A stretch of DNA of 64,000 nucleotides from Hyphomicrobiales bacterium. GTDB taxonomy: Bacteria > Pseudomonadota > Alphaproteobacteria > Rhizobiales > Xanthobacteraceae. The notes under the pieces were generated by a model, which made no database searches, had not been told where the DNA came from, and saw only the letters and a program-made list of their open reading frames with translations. The stretch lies in the NCBI GenBank assembly GCA_017305665.1, contig JAFKKH010000012.1:251617-315616 (forward strand), given 5' to 3'. This document shows, piece by piece, positions 26,504 through 35,560 of the stretch. A program made the translations under genes and the position numbers. Each line of letters begins with the position of its first letter. Positions within the stretch are counted from its first letter, which is position 1.

Positions 26504-27904
26504 ATGCAAAGCCCTGCCGAAATCCTTGCCGATCTCTGGACTTCCTCCGGTGGCGATCCCGCCGCGCTTGCGCGCGTCACCTTGACCGGGGACGAGCCCT
26601 TGCTGCCGTCGTCATTCCGCGTCGCGGCGGCTGCGCAGGTCGGCATCGCCGCCGCCGGTCTTGCCGCAGCCGAAATCTGGAAGATGCGTAGCGGGCAGGC
26701 GCAGACCGTCGCCGTCGATATGGTTCATGCGGTCGCTGAATGCCGCAGCGAACGCTATCTGACGCGTGACGGAAATCCGCCCCCGCCGACATGGGATGCC
26801 ATTGCCGGCGTCTACAAGACCGGCGATGGCCGCTTCGTGCGACTGCACACCAATTTTCCGCATCATCGCGACAATGTCTGCAAGGTGCTGAACTGTAAGC
26901 CGGAGCGCGAGCAGGTGCAGGCCGCGCTGATGACATGGAAGGCCGAGGACTTCGAAACCGCCGCCTATGCCGGCGGCTGCGTGGTTTCGATGATGCGCTC
27001 GCGTGACGAATGGCTGGCGCATCCGCATGCCGCGCCGCTTGCCGCGTTGCCGCTGATCTCGATCGAAAAGATCGGCGATGCGCCGCCCCTGCCATGGCCG
27101 GAAGGCGACCGTCCGTTGTCCGGTTTGCGTGTACTCGATCTGTCACGCGTGATCGCCGGACCAGTTGCCGGACGTACGCTCGCCGCCCACGGCGCTGACG
27201 TCATGCTGATCTCAAGCCCGAACCTGCCGGCGATCCCGTGGCTCACCATCGATACCGGCCGCGGCAAGCTCTCAAGCTTCGCCGATCTCGCTACCGAGGA
27301 CGGGCGCGCCGCGCTACGCAACCTGCTCGCGGACGCCGACGTCATCTCGCAGGGCTATCGCCCGCATTCCATCGCCGCGCTCGGTTTCTCGCCTCTGGAG
27401 GCGGCACGCATTCGCCCCGGCATCGTTTATGTCTGTTTGTCAGCCTACGGTCAGGCTGGCCCATGGGCCGGGCGGCGCGGCTTCGACTCGCTGGTGCAGA
27501 CCTCGACCGGCTTCAACCACGCCGACGGGCAGGCGGCCGGCGTCGAAGGTCCGAAGGAGTTGCCGGCGCAGATTCTCGATCATGCCACTGGTTACTTCAT
27601 GGCGTTCGGCGCCATGATGGCGCGAGCGCGGCAGGCGCGCGAGGGCGGAAGTTGGCACGTTCAAGTGTCGCTGGCGCGGACCGGACAGTGGCTCTGGGAT
27701 CTGGGCCGGGTCGACGGCGGCTTTGCCGCCGCAGACCTCAAGCGCACTGCCATCGAACCCCTGCTGGAGCAGATGCCGTCCGGCTTCGGCACGCTGAACG
27801 CTGTGAAGCACGCGGCGATCCTGTCAAAAACGCCGGCGTTCTGGGCGCGGCCGGCGGTGCCACTCGGCAGCCACCCGCCGCAATGGCCGGAGCGACCGGC
27901 CTAG
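26504..27904 (+). CDS. CaiB/BaiF-like CoA-transferase family protein with rearranged halves
   Basis: 466 residues, class III CoA-transferase family. The typical N-terminal half of the family (LSGLRVLDLSRVIAGPVAGRTLAAHGADVMLI, then the ADVISQGYRPHSIAALGFSP and VYVCLSAYGQAGPW segments) begins only at about residue 205. The first 200 residues resemble the family's C-terminal half (SGQAQTVAVDMVHAV, YKTGDGRFVRLHTNFPHHR, WKAEDFETAAYAGGCVV). It looks permuted or partly duplicated, so activity and substrate cannot be predicted. No operon partner is evident. Confidence 0.8.
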   Translation: MQSPAEILADLWTSSGGDPAALARVTLTGDEPLLPSSFRVAAAAQVGIAAAGLAAAEIWKMRSGQAQTVAVDMVHAVAECRSERYLTRDGNPPPPTWDAIAGVYKTGDGRFVRLHTNFPHHRDNVCKVLNCKPEREQVQAALMTWKAEDFETAAYAGGCVVSMMRSRDEWLAHPHAAPLAALPLISIEKIGDAPPLPWPEGDRPLSGLRVLDLSRVIAGPVAGRTLAAHGADVMLISSPNLPAIPWLTIDTGRGKLSSFADLATEDGRAALRNLLADADVISQGYRPHSIAALGFSPLEAARIRPGIVYVCLSAYGQAGPWAGRRGFDSLVQTSTGFNHADGQAAGVEGPKELPAQILDHATGYFMAFGAMMARARQAREGGSWHVQVSLARTGQWLWDLGRVDGGFAAADLKRTAIEPLLEQMPSGFGTLNAVKHAAILSKTPAFWARPAVPLGSHPPQWPERPA

Positions 27905-28039
27905 GTATTCTTTCGCAACCGTTGCCTCCGTTCAATCTGATCTGATCGTCCCCAGGAAACATTCCGTTTTCCGGCCGCGCGTGTCATAGCTGTTTGCAAG
28001 CCGCCGCTCATGAACGAGAAACGGCACAAGGAGACTAGA

Positions 28040-28990
28040 ATGGCGAAGATTGCGATTGTCGGATGCGGTGCGATGGGGTCGGTCTATGCCGCGCTCATGG
28101 TCGATGCGGGTCACGAGGTTCATGCCGTGACGCTCTGGCCCGACCATGCGGAAGCGATGGCGACCAAGGGGTTACGCGTCGAAGGCGCGAGCGGTGACCG
28201 CACCGTTTCGATTCATGCCTCAACGACGACGGATGGTATCGGCCCTTGCGACCTCGTTATTATCGCCACCAAAGCATTCGACGTGGAAGAAGCAGCCAAG
28301 GCCAGCGTATCATTAATCGGTCCCGAGACCATCGTTCAGACCATCCAGAACGGCCTGGGTTCGCCTGAAATCGCCGCGCCGATCCTGGGTGCGGACCGTA
28401 TTGCAGTCGGTGTCGTCGGCGGATTCGGTGCATCGATCAAGGCGCCAGGCCATGCGCATCACAACGGCATGGAGATGATCCGGTTCGGAGCTTATGCCGG
28501 ATTGCCGAAGCAATTGCTTCAGGCGTCGGGCAAGATCTGGGAATCGGCGGGATTCAAGGTCGCGTTGTTCGATGACATCAGGCAAATGGTCTGGGAAAAA
28601 CTGATCATGAATGTCGCGTTCTCCGGCACGTCATGCACAACCGGTCTGACGATCGGTGAAATCCTGGCCGATGCGGACGCCTGGCATGTCGCGCGAAGCT
28701 GTGCGGAAGAGGCTATCGCGGTGGCCAGCGCGTCCGGCATCAAGCTCGATGTCGGCGATCCCGTCGAGCATATTCGTAAACTTGGCGGAAAAATTCCCGG
28801 TGCGCGTCCCTCGATGCTGCTCGACTACAATGCCGGTCGACGTTGCGAGATCGATGCCATCAACGGCGCGATCCCGCGCGTCGGCAAGCCGCTTGGCATA
28901 CCGACGCCGGCGAACGATACGGTGGTCGGAATCGTCCGGTCGCGCGAGCGGGCTTTTATCCTGCGCGAGGGAGGGGCGACCGGCCGCTGA
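28040..28990 (+). CDS. Ketopantoate reductase (PanE/ApbA) family protein
   Basis: 316 residues from the ATG at 28040, which has a ribosome-binding site (AAGGAGAC) just upstream; an earlier ATG at 28010 lacks one. The N-terminal NAD(P) motif is IVGCGAMGSVYAAL, and the C-terminal helical domain includes KLIMNVAFSGTSCTTGLTIGEIL. The family reduces 2-ketopantoate or similar 2-oxoacids. It may be panE, but the many paralogues prevent a firm call. Threonine dehydratase follows after 22 bases, probably in one operon. Confidence 0.85.
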   Translation: MAKIAIVGCGAMGSVYAALMVDAGHEVHAVTLWPDHAEAMATKGLRVEGASGDRTVSIHASTTTDGIGPCDLVIIATKAFDVEEAAKASVSLIGPETIVQTIQNGLGSPEIAAPILGADRIAVGVVGGFGASIKAPGHAHHNGMEMIRFGAYAGLPKQLLQASGKIWESAGFKVALFDDIRQMVWEKLIMNVAFSGTSCTTGLTIGEILADADAWHVARSCAEEAIAVASASGIKLDVGDPVEHIRKLGGKIPGARPSMLLDYNAGRRCEIDAINGAIPRVGKPLGIPTPANDTVVGIVRSRERAFILREGGATGR

Positions 28991-29012
28991 GTCCGCCGCC
29001 AGGGAGGAGCGT

Positions 29013-30266
29013 ATGAGCGACGAACGGGCTCGCGATCTCGCCGGGGTGGTCTACGCCGACCTACAGGAAGCGGCGCGCCGCATCGCCGGCCGTGTGATCC
29101 GTACGTCGCTGGTGCATTCGCGTACGCTCTCCGACATCACCGGCGCCGAGGTCTGGCTCAAACTGGAAAACCAGCAGTTTGCCGCGTCGTTCAAGGAGCG
29201 TGGCGCCGCCAACAAGCTGCTGACACTCTCGGCCGAAGAGGCGAAGCGCGGCGTCATCGCCATGTCCGCCGGCAACCACGCCCAGGGCGTTGCCTATCAC
29301 GCCCATCGCCTCGGGATCGCCGCGACGATTGTGATGCCGAAACCGACGCCGTTCGTGAAGGTGGCACGGACCCGGCATCACGCGGCGCGCGTGCTGCTCG
29401 AGGGCGAGACGTTGGCGGACGCCGCGACCTTCGCGCATCAACTGGCCGCGCGTGAAAATCTTGTCTTCGTGCATCCCTATAACGATCCTGCCATCATCGC
29501 GGGGCAGGGCACCGTCGCTCTGGAGATGCTGGAAGATCAGCCGTCGCTCGATTGTCTCGTGGTGCCGGTCGGCGGCGCGGGACTGGCGGCGGGTTGCGCG
29601 GTCGTGGCCGCAAATCATGCGTCGCCGGTCGAAGTGATCGGCGTCGAGGTGGAATCCTATGCCGCGGCGGCGCAGCAGCTTGCAGGTCGTCCGGTGTCTG
29701 TCGGCGGTGCGACGATCGCGGAAGGAATTGCAGTCCGCGATGTCGGAGCGCTGCCGATGGCGATTTTGCGCGCGCATGGCGTGGGTGTCATGACGGTGCC
29801 GGAGCGGCTGATCGAGAAGACCGTCATTCTGTTGCTGGAGATCGAGAAGACCGTGGCGGAAGGCGCCGGTGCTGCGGCGCTGGCGGCCTTGCTGGCCACG
29901 CCCGAGCGGTTCGCGGGGCGCAAGGTCGGACTGATCGTGTCGGGCGGCAACATCGATACGCGGACGCTCGCCAATGTGCTGATGCGCGGGCTGGTGCGCG
30001 ATGGGCGGCTGGTCGATCTTGTGGTGGAGATTTCAGACAAGCCCGGTGCGCTTGCCGAACTGACGCGGATCGTCGCCGAGCTCGGCGGCAACATCGTCGA
30101 GGTGCAGCACCAGCGCCTGTTCGGTGCGCTTTCCGCGAACATGACCGAGGTGGAGCTGGTGATCGAAGCGCAGGATATCGCGCACGGCGATGCCATCGTA
30201 CAAGGCCTGGAAGCCAAGGGCGTTCCGGTGCGCCGTCGCGACCGGCTGGCGCTGTCGCGCGATTGA
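29013..30266 (+). CDS. Threonine ammonia-lyase with ACT domain
   Basis: Catabolic/biosynthetic threonine dehydratase, 417 residues, PLP fold type II: threonine to 2-oxobutyrate. The PLP lysine is in AASFKERGA, the phosphate-binding loop is VPVGGAGLAAG, and the active-site Asn is in MSAGNHAQGVA. A C-terminal ACT domain (about residues 335-417, VEISDKPGALAELTRIV) suggests amino-acid control. The ATG at 29013 has a strong ribosome-binding site (GGGAGGAG). The frame is open far upstream through the preceding gene, which is not real coding. Confidence 0.92.
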   Translation: MSDERARDLAGVVYADLQEAARRIAGRVIRTSLVHSRTLSDITGAEVWLKLENQQFAASFKERGAANKLLTLSAEEAKRGVIAMSAGNHAQGVAYHAHRLGIAATIVMPKPTPFVKVARTRHHAARVLLEGETLADAATFAHQLAARENLVFVHPYNDPAIIAGQGTVALEMLEDQPSLDCLVVPVGGAGLAAGCAVVAANHASPVEVIGVEVESYAAAAQQLAGRPVSVGGATIAEGIAVRDVGALPMAILRAHGVGVMTVPERLIEKTVILLLEIEKTVAEGAGAAALAALLATPERFAGRKVGLIVSGGNIDTRTLANVLMRGLVRDGRLVDLVVEISDKPGALAELTRIVAELGGNIVEVQHQRLFGALSANMTEVELVIEAQDIAHGDAIVQGLEAKGVPVRRRDRLALSRD

Positions 30267-30408
30267 GACGAAATAGTATAATCCACCAGGACTCGGATCA
30301 CCGGCAGACGTTCGATTCGCTCTTCGGGATGATTTGTGCGGCAACGGCCAAAGCGTAGAAGGGGCAGGGAGGGATGTCGAACCTGGTAGGCTTGCGGGGG
30401 CCATCCTG

Positions 30409-32259
30409 ATGCCGAAAATTTTCTCCGATCCTTCTGCGGTCGCTGACGAGATCATTCGCACGACCGGTTCGCGGCTGGTCGTCGGCCTGCCGCTCGGGCT
30501 CGGCAAGGCCAACCACATCATCAACGCGTTGTATGCTCGCGCCGTCGCCGACCATGCTCTCGACCTGACCTTCTTCTCGGCGCTGACGCTGGAGAAGCCG
30601 CGGCCCTCGAACGAACTCGAGCGGCGCTTCATCGCGCCGGTGATCGATCGCCTGTTCGGCGATTGGCCCGATCTCGACTATGCGACGGCGCTCCATAAAG
30701 GTGCATTGCCACCGAACGTCGAGGTGATCGAATTCTTTTTCCTCGCCGGAAAATGGCTGCGCAATCCCTATGCCCAGCAGCACTACATCGCCGCCAATTA
30801 CACCCATGCGGCATCCTACATTCTCGACCGCGGCCTCAATGTCATCACCCAGCTTGTGGCGAAGCGTGTCGTCAACGGCGAAACCCGTTACAGCCTGAGT
30901 TGCAATACCGATACTACGCTCGATCTCCTGCGTGCCCGCGCCGAGGGCCGGGCCTCGTTCAAGCTGGTGGGGCAGGTCAATTCGGAACTGCCCTTCATGC
31001 CCGGCGCGGGCGATCTGCCGGCGAGCGAATTCCACGCCATCCTCGACAGCCCCGAAACGGACTTTCCGCTGTTCGCACCGCCGTCGGAGCCGGTGTCGGA
31101 CACCAAATATGCCATCGGTCTGCATGCGGCGGGCCTGATCAAGGACGGCGGCAGTTTGCAGATCGGCATCGGTCAGGTCGGAGATGCCCTGGCGCAAAGC
31201 CTGATCCTGCGCCATCGCGACAATGCGCGGTTTCGCGAGACCGTGGCGCGGCTCGCGCCCGGTATCGTACCCATGGAAAGCGAGCCTTTCGCAGCCGGTC
31301 TCTACGGCGTCAGCGAAATGGTGTTCGAGGCATTTCTCGGCCTGATCGAGGCCGGCGTGATCAAGCGCGAGGTCGATGGCGCAGTCTTGCACGGCGCGTT
31401 CTTTCTCGGACCGAAGTCATTCTACCGCGCCTTGCGCGAGATGACGCCGGAACAGCGCGCTCGTATCCAGATGACCGCAGTGTCCTTCACCAACGAACTC
31501 TATGGTGACGAAGATGCCAAGCGCCGCGCCCGCGTCGATGCCCGTTTTGTCAACAATGCGATGATGGCGACGCTGATGGGTGCCGCGATCTCCGACGGCC
31601 TCGATAACGGTCAGGTGGTGAGCGGCGTCGGCGGACAATATAATTTCGTGGCGCAGGCCTTTGCGCTTTCAGGTGCCCGTTCGATCCTGACGCTGGAATC
31701 GACGCGGCGTGAGAAAGGCGGAGAGGTCTCCAATATCCGCTGGTCGTATGGACACACGACCATCCCGCGCCACCTGCGCGACGTCATCGTCACCGAGTAC
31801 GGCGCCGCCGATCTGCGCGGCAAGTCGGATGCCGAGGTGATCGCGGCAATGCTCAACGTGACGGATTCCCGTTTTCAGGCTGAGCTGAAATTGCAGGCCA
31901 AGGATGCCGGCAAGCTGCCGCGCGAGTATCAGATCCCCGCCGCTCACCGCGAGAATTTTCCGGAGCGGATCGCTACGGCGTTGAAGCCTGCGCGCGAGGC
32001 GGGGCTGCTGCCGTCGTTTCCCTTCGGCAGCGACTTTACCGACGTCGAACAGCAGCTGATTCCGGCACTGGAGATGCTGCAGCAGGCGAGCCGGTCGCCG
32101 CGTCAATTGCTGTCGCTTGTCCTTGCGGGCTTGCGTCCGGCCGATGCCTCGGCGCAGCCGGCGCTGGCGCGCATGGGAGTCGATCGCCCGAACAGGTTTT
32201 CGGACAGACTCTATCGCATGCTGCTCAATGCCGCGCTGAAACGAAGCGGAGTGACGTAG
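30409..32259 (+). CDS. Acetyl-CoA hydrolase/transferase family protein
   Basis: 616 residues from ATG 30409. The C-terminal acetyl-CoA hydrolase/transferase domain is clear (SGVGGQYNFVAQAFALSGARSI, then TEYGAADLRGKSDAEVIAAM). The N-terminal part has the family's first CoA-transferase fold (RLVVGLPLGLGKANHIINALY). Members hydrolyse acyl-CoA or move CoA between carboxylates. It lies in a run of acyl-CoA genes and converges with the enoyl-CoA hydratase. Substrate not predictable. Confidence 0.88.
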   Translation: MPKIFSDPSAVADEIIRTTGSRLVVGLPLGLGKANHIINALYARAVADHALDLTFFSALTLEKPRPSNELERRFIAPVIDRLFGDWPDLDYATALHKGALPPNVEVIEFFFLAGKWLRNPYAQQHYIAANYTHAASYILDRGLNVITQLVAKRVVNGETRYSLSCNTDTTLDLLRARAEGRASFKLVGQVNSELPFMPGAGDLPASEFHAILDSPETDFPLFAPPSEPVSDTKYAIGLHAAGLIKDGGSLQIGIGQVGDALAQSLILRHRDNARFRETVARLAPGIVPMESEPFAAGLYGVSEMVFEAFLGLIEAGVIKREVDGAVLHGAFFLGPKSFYRALREMTPEQRARIQMTAVSFTNELYGDEDAKRRARVDARFVNNAMMATLMGAAISDGLDNGQVVSGVGGQYNFVAQAFALSGARSILTLESTRREKGGEVSNIRWSYGHTTIPRHLRDVIVTEYGAADLRGKSDAEVIAAMLNVTDSRFQAELKLQAKDAGKLPREYQIPAAHRENFPERIATALKPAREAGLLPSFPFGSDFTDVEQQLIPALEMLQQASRSPRQLLSLVLAGLRPADASAQPALARMGVDRPNRFSDRLYRMLLNAALKRSGVT

Positions 32260-32279
32260 TCCCTGCGTTCGCCGGGACT
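32258..32279. terminator. Hairpin between convergent acyl-CoA genes
   Basis: AGTCCC (32258-32263) pairs with GGGACT (32274-32279); the interior GCG-tt-CGC (32265-32272) extends the stem past one mismatch. It overlaps the stop of the acetyl-CoA hydrolase gene. CTCCTTGTTTC follows on the plus strand. Confidence 0.5.
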
Positions 32280-32290
32280 GCTCCTTGTTT

Positions 32291-33070
32291 CTACCGATTC
32301 TTGTTCACCGGCTTGCGTTTCTCGATGAAGGCCGCCATCCCCTCGGCGCGATCTTCCAGCGCGAAGGTCGAGCGGAACAGGTCGCGCTCCACATTCATGC
32401 CTTCCGCGAGCGACGTCTCGAGCGCACGATTGACGGCGCGCTTGGCCATGGCGGCCGCGGGCCGCGACATCGATGCGATCTTGTTGGCGGCCGCGATGGC
32501 CTCATCCATCAATTTGTCGGCGGGGACGACGCGGCTGACGAGGCCCGAGCGTTCCGCCTCGGCCGCATCCATCATCCGTCCGGTGAGGCAAAGATCCATG
32601 GCCTTGGCCTTGCCGACCGCGCGGGTCAGGCGCTGGGTACCGCCGATGCCGGGAATGGTCCCGAGCGTGATTTCCGGCTGGCCGAATTTCGCGGTGTCCG
32701 AGGCAATGATGAAGTCGCACATCATGGCGAGTTCGCAGCCGCCGCCGAGCGCATAGCCGCTCACCGCCGCGATGGTCGGCTTGGTGCAGGTGGCGACGCG
32801 ATCGCCGCCGATCGCCGTAAAATCCTCGGTGAACATGTCGATGAAGCCCTTCGGCTGCATCTCCTTGATGTCGGCGCCGGCGGCAAAGGCCTTTTCGTTG
32901 CCGGTAATCAGGATGCAGCCGATCTTGTCGTCAGCCTCGAGATCGTCGACCGCGGCGGCGATCTCGCGAAACACACCGAATGACAGCGCGTTGAGCATCT
33001 TCGGGCGATTCAGCCTGATGATGCCGACGGCGTCCTTGTTCTCGACAATGATGTGTTCGAACGTGCTCAT
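32291..33070 (-). CDS. Enoyl-CoA hydratase
   Basis: Crotonase family, 259 residues from the ATG at 33070. The oxyanion-hole segments are AAGADIKEM and [13 protein letters not shown], and the two catalytic glutamates are in GGGCEL and [18 protein letters not shown]. It hydrates 2-enoyl-CoA esters in beta-oxidation or a related acyl-CoA pathway. An upstream extension of the frame (26 codons) has no family similarity. Confidence 0.95.
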   Translation of the reverse strand: MSTFEHIIVENKDAVGIIRLNRPKMLNALSFGVFREIAAAVDDLEADDKIGCILITGNEKAFAAGADIKEMQPKGFIDMFTEDFTAIGGDRVATCTKPTIAAVSGYALGGGCELAMMCDFIIASDTAKFGQPEITLGTIPGIGGTQRLTRAVGKAKAMDLCLTGRMMDAAEAERSGLVSRVVPADKLMDEAIAAANKIASMSRPAAAMAKRAVNRALETSLAEGMNVERDLFRSTFALEDRAEGMAAFIEKRKPVNKNR

Positions 33071-33175
33071 GATCCATCCCGCTTGTCTGTTGGCAGCGCG
33101 AAGACCGCGCCGCGGCGGCAATCTGCCTGCTGACTGCAGTCGCCGCAAGTGCGCAGAAATGCACAGCGTTCATGG

Positions 33176-33208
33176 AAAAATACCGGTCCGCCAGAGACGG
33201 CGGACCGG
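33176..33208 (-). terminator. Rho-independent terminator of the secreted low-complexity gene
   Basis: Perfect 10-bp stem CCGGTCCGCC (33183-33192) / GGCGGACCGG (33199-33208) with a 6-base loop. On the minus strand it is followed by TATTTTTCC (down to 33174). It is positioned about 58 bases after the stop of the minus-strand gene at 33267. Confidence 0.75.
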
Positions 33209-33266
33209 AGGCGGCGGGAGAAATCGACATGCCGTGCCTAGGGCTGTGCCCGGCATGAATTCAGGG

Positions 33267-34013
33267 TTAGGCGATGAACATGCGGGCAGCCGAGGCGAGC
33301 GTCAGCAGGCCGCCGAAGGCAATGAAGATCTTGCCGATCAGCGAGGTTTGCTTCCAGGTGGAGTCGTCACTTGTGACCGCTTGGCCAGTGGTGGCGTCAG
33401 CGGGTGCCGGCGTGTCGATCGAGGCCAACGCGAGAGTAGGCGTAGCTGGCTTGTTGTCGCTCATGGCGCGGTCGACGTCGTTGAGCTCATCGGCGGGAAC
33501 GACGTCGGCGGCGGCTGTGGTCGGAGCGGGAGCCGTTGCCTCGGGGGGCATGTCGGCCTGCGGCTGCGCTGCATCCGCTTGATTGGTGTTGGTGGTCAGC
33601 AACTTGCCTGCGCTGCTGGCGAGCGCACCCGCCTCGGTCTTGGGCTCCTCCGCCGGGATACCGGGCATCTGGGCGTGGGCATTGGCAACCGTGGGCGGCA
33701 GCGGCATTTGATTGTTGCTGTTATCGGAAGACGTCGACGCGTCGGCGGTCTTTTTGGCCTCTACGTCCTTTTCGGACGCGTTATCCTTTTTGGAGGCGGC
33801 TTTGGTGGACTTCCGCGCTCGCGCGATATGCCGCTTGTGCGAGCGATGTTTGGTGAACTTGCTGAGCTTGACCGGCGCACCGGCCTTTTCGGTCTGGGCA
33901 GCCTGGCTTGCCGGTTCGGCGGCGCTGTCGGTCACGCGCATGGGCCCCGCGAAACCCATCCAAAGTCCTGCTGCGATGATCAACGCCGAGCGCCCGCTGA
34001 CCTTGATATTCAT
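33267..34013 (-). CDS. Secreted, low-complexity protein with C-terminal membrane helix
   Basis: 248 residues with an N-terminal signal or anchor (about residues 8-24), then a basic Lys/His/Arg-rich stretch (about 50-75), a long Ala/Pro/Thr/Glu-rich disordered middle, and a hydrophobic C-terminal helix (IGKIFIAFGGLLTLASAARM). No known domain is recognised. It could span the envelope or act as a periplasmic linker. It has its own terminator and lies divergent from ecfF. Confidence 0.7.
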   Translation of the reverse strand: MNIKVSGRSALIIAAGLWMGFAGPMRVTDSAAEPASQAAQTEKAGAPVKLSKFTKHRSHKRHIARARKSTKAASKKDNASEKDVEAKKTADASTSSDNSNNQMPLPPTVANAHAQMPGIPAEEPKTEAGALASSAGKLLTTNTNQADAAQPQADMPPEATAPAPTTAAADVVPADELNDVDRAMSDNKPATPTLALASIDTPAPADATTGQAVTSDDSTWKQTSLIGKIFIAFGGLLTLASAARMFIA

Positions 34014-34373
34014 GGCAATCTCCCCGTTTGCCAGCCCCTGTTAGTTAACAAAAAAGCCGCCGGGCGTGGCCACACCGGGGCAAAAACAGGGAATCTTCGC
34101 GCCACCGCGGCGAAACAGCGGCAATGCAAAGGCGATCGGTCTCGGTCCAAAGGATCAGCGGCTTTTGGCGACACCGCTGCAGCAGGATCGGCCGGTTTTG
34201 GACCGACCACGTGAACAATGTTATGAGCCACCGGCGGATACGGATTCCCTGCAAGAGGCGGGTCGTGGATCTGCGCGAAGGCCTGCGGATTGCGTTTTAT
34301 CACGACTTCGTGATTGCGACGGGTTCTTCGTAACAATTTGAAAAACTGGCCGAATTGTCTTTTGGGAGCGCGT
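34014..34373. other. Intergenic region upstream of ecfF
   Basis: 360 bases without a gene that I can support. It carries the promoters of the divergent secreted protein and of ecfF. A perfect palindrome ATCACGA-ct-TCGTGAT (34299-34314) sits just before the candidate ecfF promoter and could be an operator. Confidence 0.5.
34330..34354 (+). promoter_or_regulatory. Candidate EcfF/SigF-type autoregulatory promoter
   Basis: GTAAC at 34330-34334, 16 bases, CGAA at 34351-34354. This closely resembles the GTAACC-N16-CGAA element described for Caulobacter SigF, a related ECF factor with an NrsF anti-sigma factor. Transcription would begin near 34360, just before the GTG at 34374. Confidence 0.6.
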
Positions 34374-34919
34374 GTGCGCGGACGTGACGACGAATGGACT
34401 GGCCTGATGCGGTCGGCCAATGCCGGGGACGGTGCCGCGTATCAGCGTCTGCTCGCGGCCGTCGTACCGGTGCTCAGGGCCACCGCGCGCCGGGGTCTTG
34501 CCCGCGCGGGTCAGCCGATCGATCAAGCCGAGGATATCGTGCAGGATATTTTGCTCGCGGTGCATCTGAAGCGGCACACATGGGATGCGAATGCGGCATT
34601 CGCGCCCTGGCTGTTTGCGATTGCGCGCAACAAGCTGATCGATGCGCTGCGCCGCCGCGGCCGCCGGGTGTTCGTCAATGTCGACGATTTCGCGGAGACC
34701 TTGGCTGGTGAGCCGGCTGCCGAGACCGTGCCGGCCAGCGAGGTGGCCGGTCATCTTGACACCCTGCCGGCGCGCCAGCGCGACGTCGTGAAGTCGATCG
34801 CGGTAGATAGCGCGTCGATCAAGGCGACCGCCGCCAAATTCAATATGAGCGAAGGCGCCGTACGCGTCGCGCTGCATCGCGGGCTCACGAGCCTTGCGAG
34901 CCGGATGCGGAAAGACTGA
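34374..34919 (+). CDS. ecfF: ECF sigma factor EcfF/SigF type
   Basis: 181 residues from GTG 34374, preceded by GGGAG. The in-frame ATG at 34314 lies upstream of the candidate promoter and is rejected. Sigma-2 reads QAEDIVQDILLAVHLKRHTW then PWLFAIARNKLIDALRR; sigma-4 reads ATAAKFNMSEGAVRVALHRGL. It is followed 2 bases later by an OsrA/NrsF-type membrane anti-sigma factor, as in the Bradyrhizobium EcfF-OsrA pair that responds to reactive oxygen species. Orthology is inferred from that pairing. Confidence 0.88.
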   Translation: MRGRDDEWTGLMRSANAGDGAAYQRLLAAVVPVLRATARRGLARAGQPIDQAEDIVQDILLAVHLKRHTWDANAAFAPWLFAIARNKLIDALRRRGRRVFVNVDDFAETLAGEPAAETVPASEVAGHLDTLPARQRDVVKSIAVDSASIKATAAKFNMSEGAVRVALHRGLTSLASRMRKD

Positions 34920-34921
34920 CC

Positions 34922-35560
34922 ATGGATACCGATCAGCTCATTCGCACGCTTGCTGCCGACAACGAGACCCGTCCGCGCTCGGTCGGGTCCGCATTGGCTG
35001 TGGCGCTGGCGGTCGCGCTGCCGATCAGCATCGTCGCGTTCTTCGTAACGCTCGGGTTCCGATCGGACATCCGGACCGCGATGCATAATCCGTTCTTCGA
35101 CTTCAAGTTCGTGGTGACGATGTCATTGGCTGCGTCGGCGCTGGTGGTGGGCCTGCATCTGTCACGGCCCGAAGCCTCGCCGCGCGGCTGGATCTGGCTG
35201 CTGCTTACGCCAGTGGTTCTGCTCGTCCTCGCCATGGCAGTCGAGATGATGCTGCCGCATTCGCGGCCCTGGCTTGTTCGGCTGATTGGCAATAATTCGA
35301 AGTTGTGCATGACAGCGATCCCGCTGCTGTCGCTGCCGCTACTTATCGCTGGTCTGATCGGTTTGAGGCATGGCGCCTCGACGCGGCCGGCGCTTACCGG
35401 AGCATTGGTCGGATTGCTCTCGGCGGGTCTCGCCGCGACGCTTTATGCCTCTCAATGCAACGACGATTCCCCGCTGTTCGTCATCACCTGGTATTCGCTG
35501 GCGACGGCGCTGGTCACCGCGATCGGCGCGTTCGCCGGCTCAAGGTTACTGCGGTTCTGA
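34922..35560 (+). CDS. osrA: OsrA/NrsF-type membrane anti-sigma factor (DUF1109)
   Basis: 212 residues with six likely transmembrane helices and a short cytoplasmic N-terminus (TDQLIRTLAADN). Two cysteines, C129 (NSKLCMT) and C179 (YASQCNDDS), occupy the positions reported for the redox-sensing cysteines of OsrA in Bradyrhizobium. Oxidation would release the sigma factor. It is translated from ATG 34922, right after ecfF. The 3' end overlaps the convergent dehydrogenase gene by 15 bases. Confidence 0.9.
   Translation: MDTDQLIRTLAADNETRPRSVGSALAVALAVALPISIVAFFVTLGFRSDIRTAMHNPFFDFKFVVTMSLAASALVVGLHLSRPEASPRGWIWLLLTPVVLLVLAMAVEMMLPHSRPWLVRLIGNNSKLCMTAIPLLSLPLLIAGLIGLRHGASTRPALTGALVGLLSAGLAATLYASQCNDDSPLFVITWYSLATALVTAIGAFAGSRLLRF

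Noticed and set aside
28656-29012. Upstream extension of the threonine dehydratase frame
   Set aside because: It runs inside the PanE-like gene; a strong ribosome-binding site supports ATG 29013.
34314-34373. ATG start of ecfF at 34314
   Set aside because: It would lie upstream of the candidate SigF-type promoter, and the extra 20 residues are not sigma-like; GTG 34374 has a GGGAG before it.
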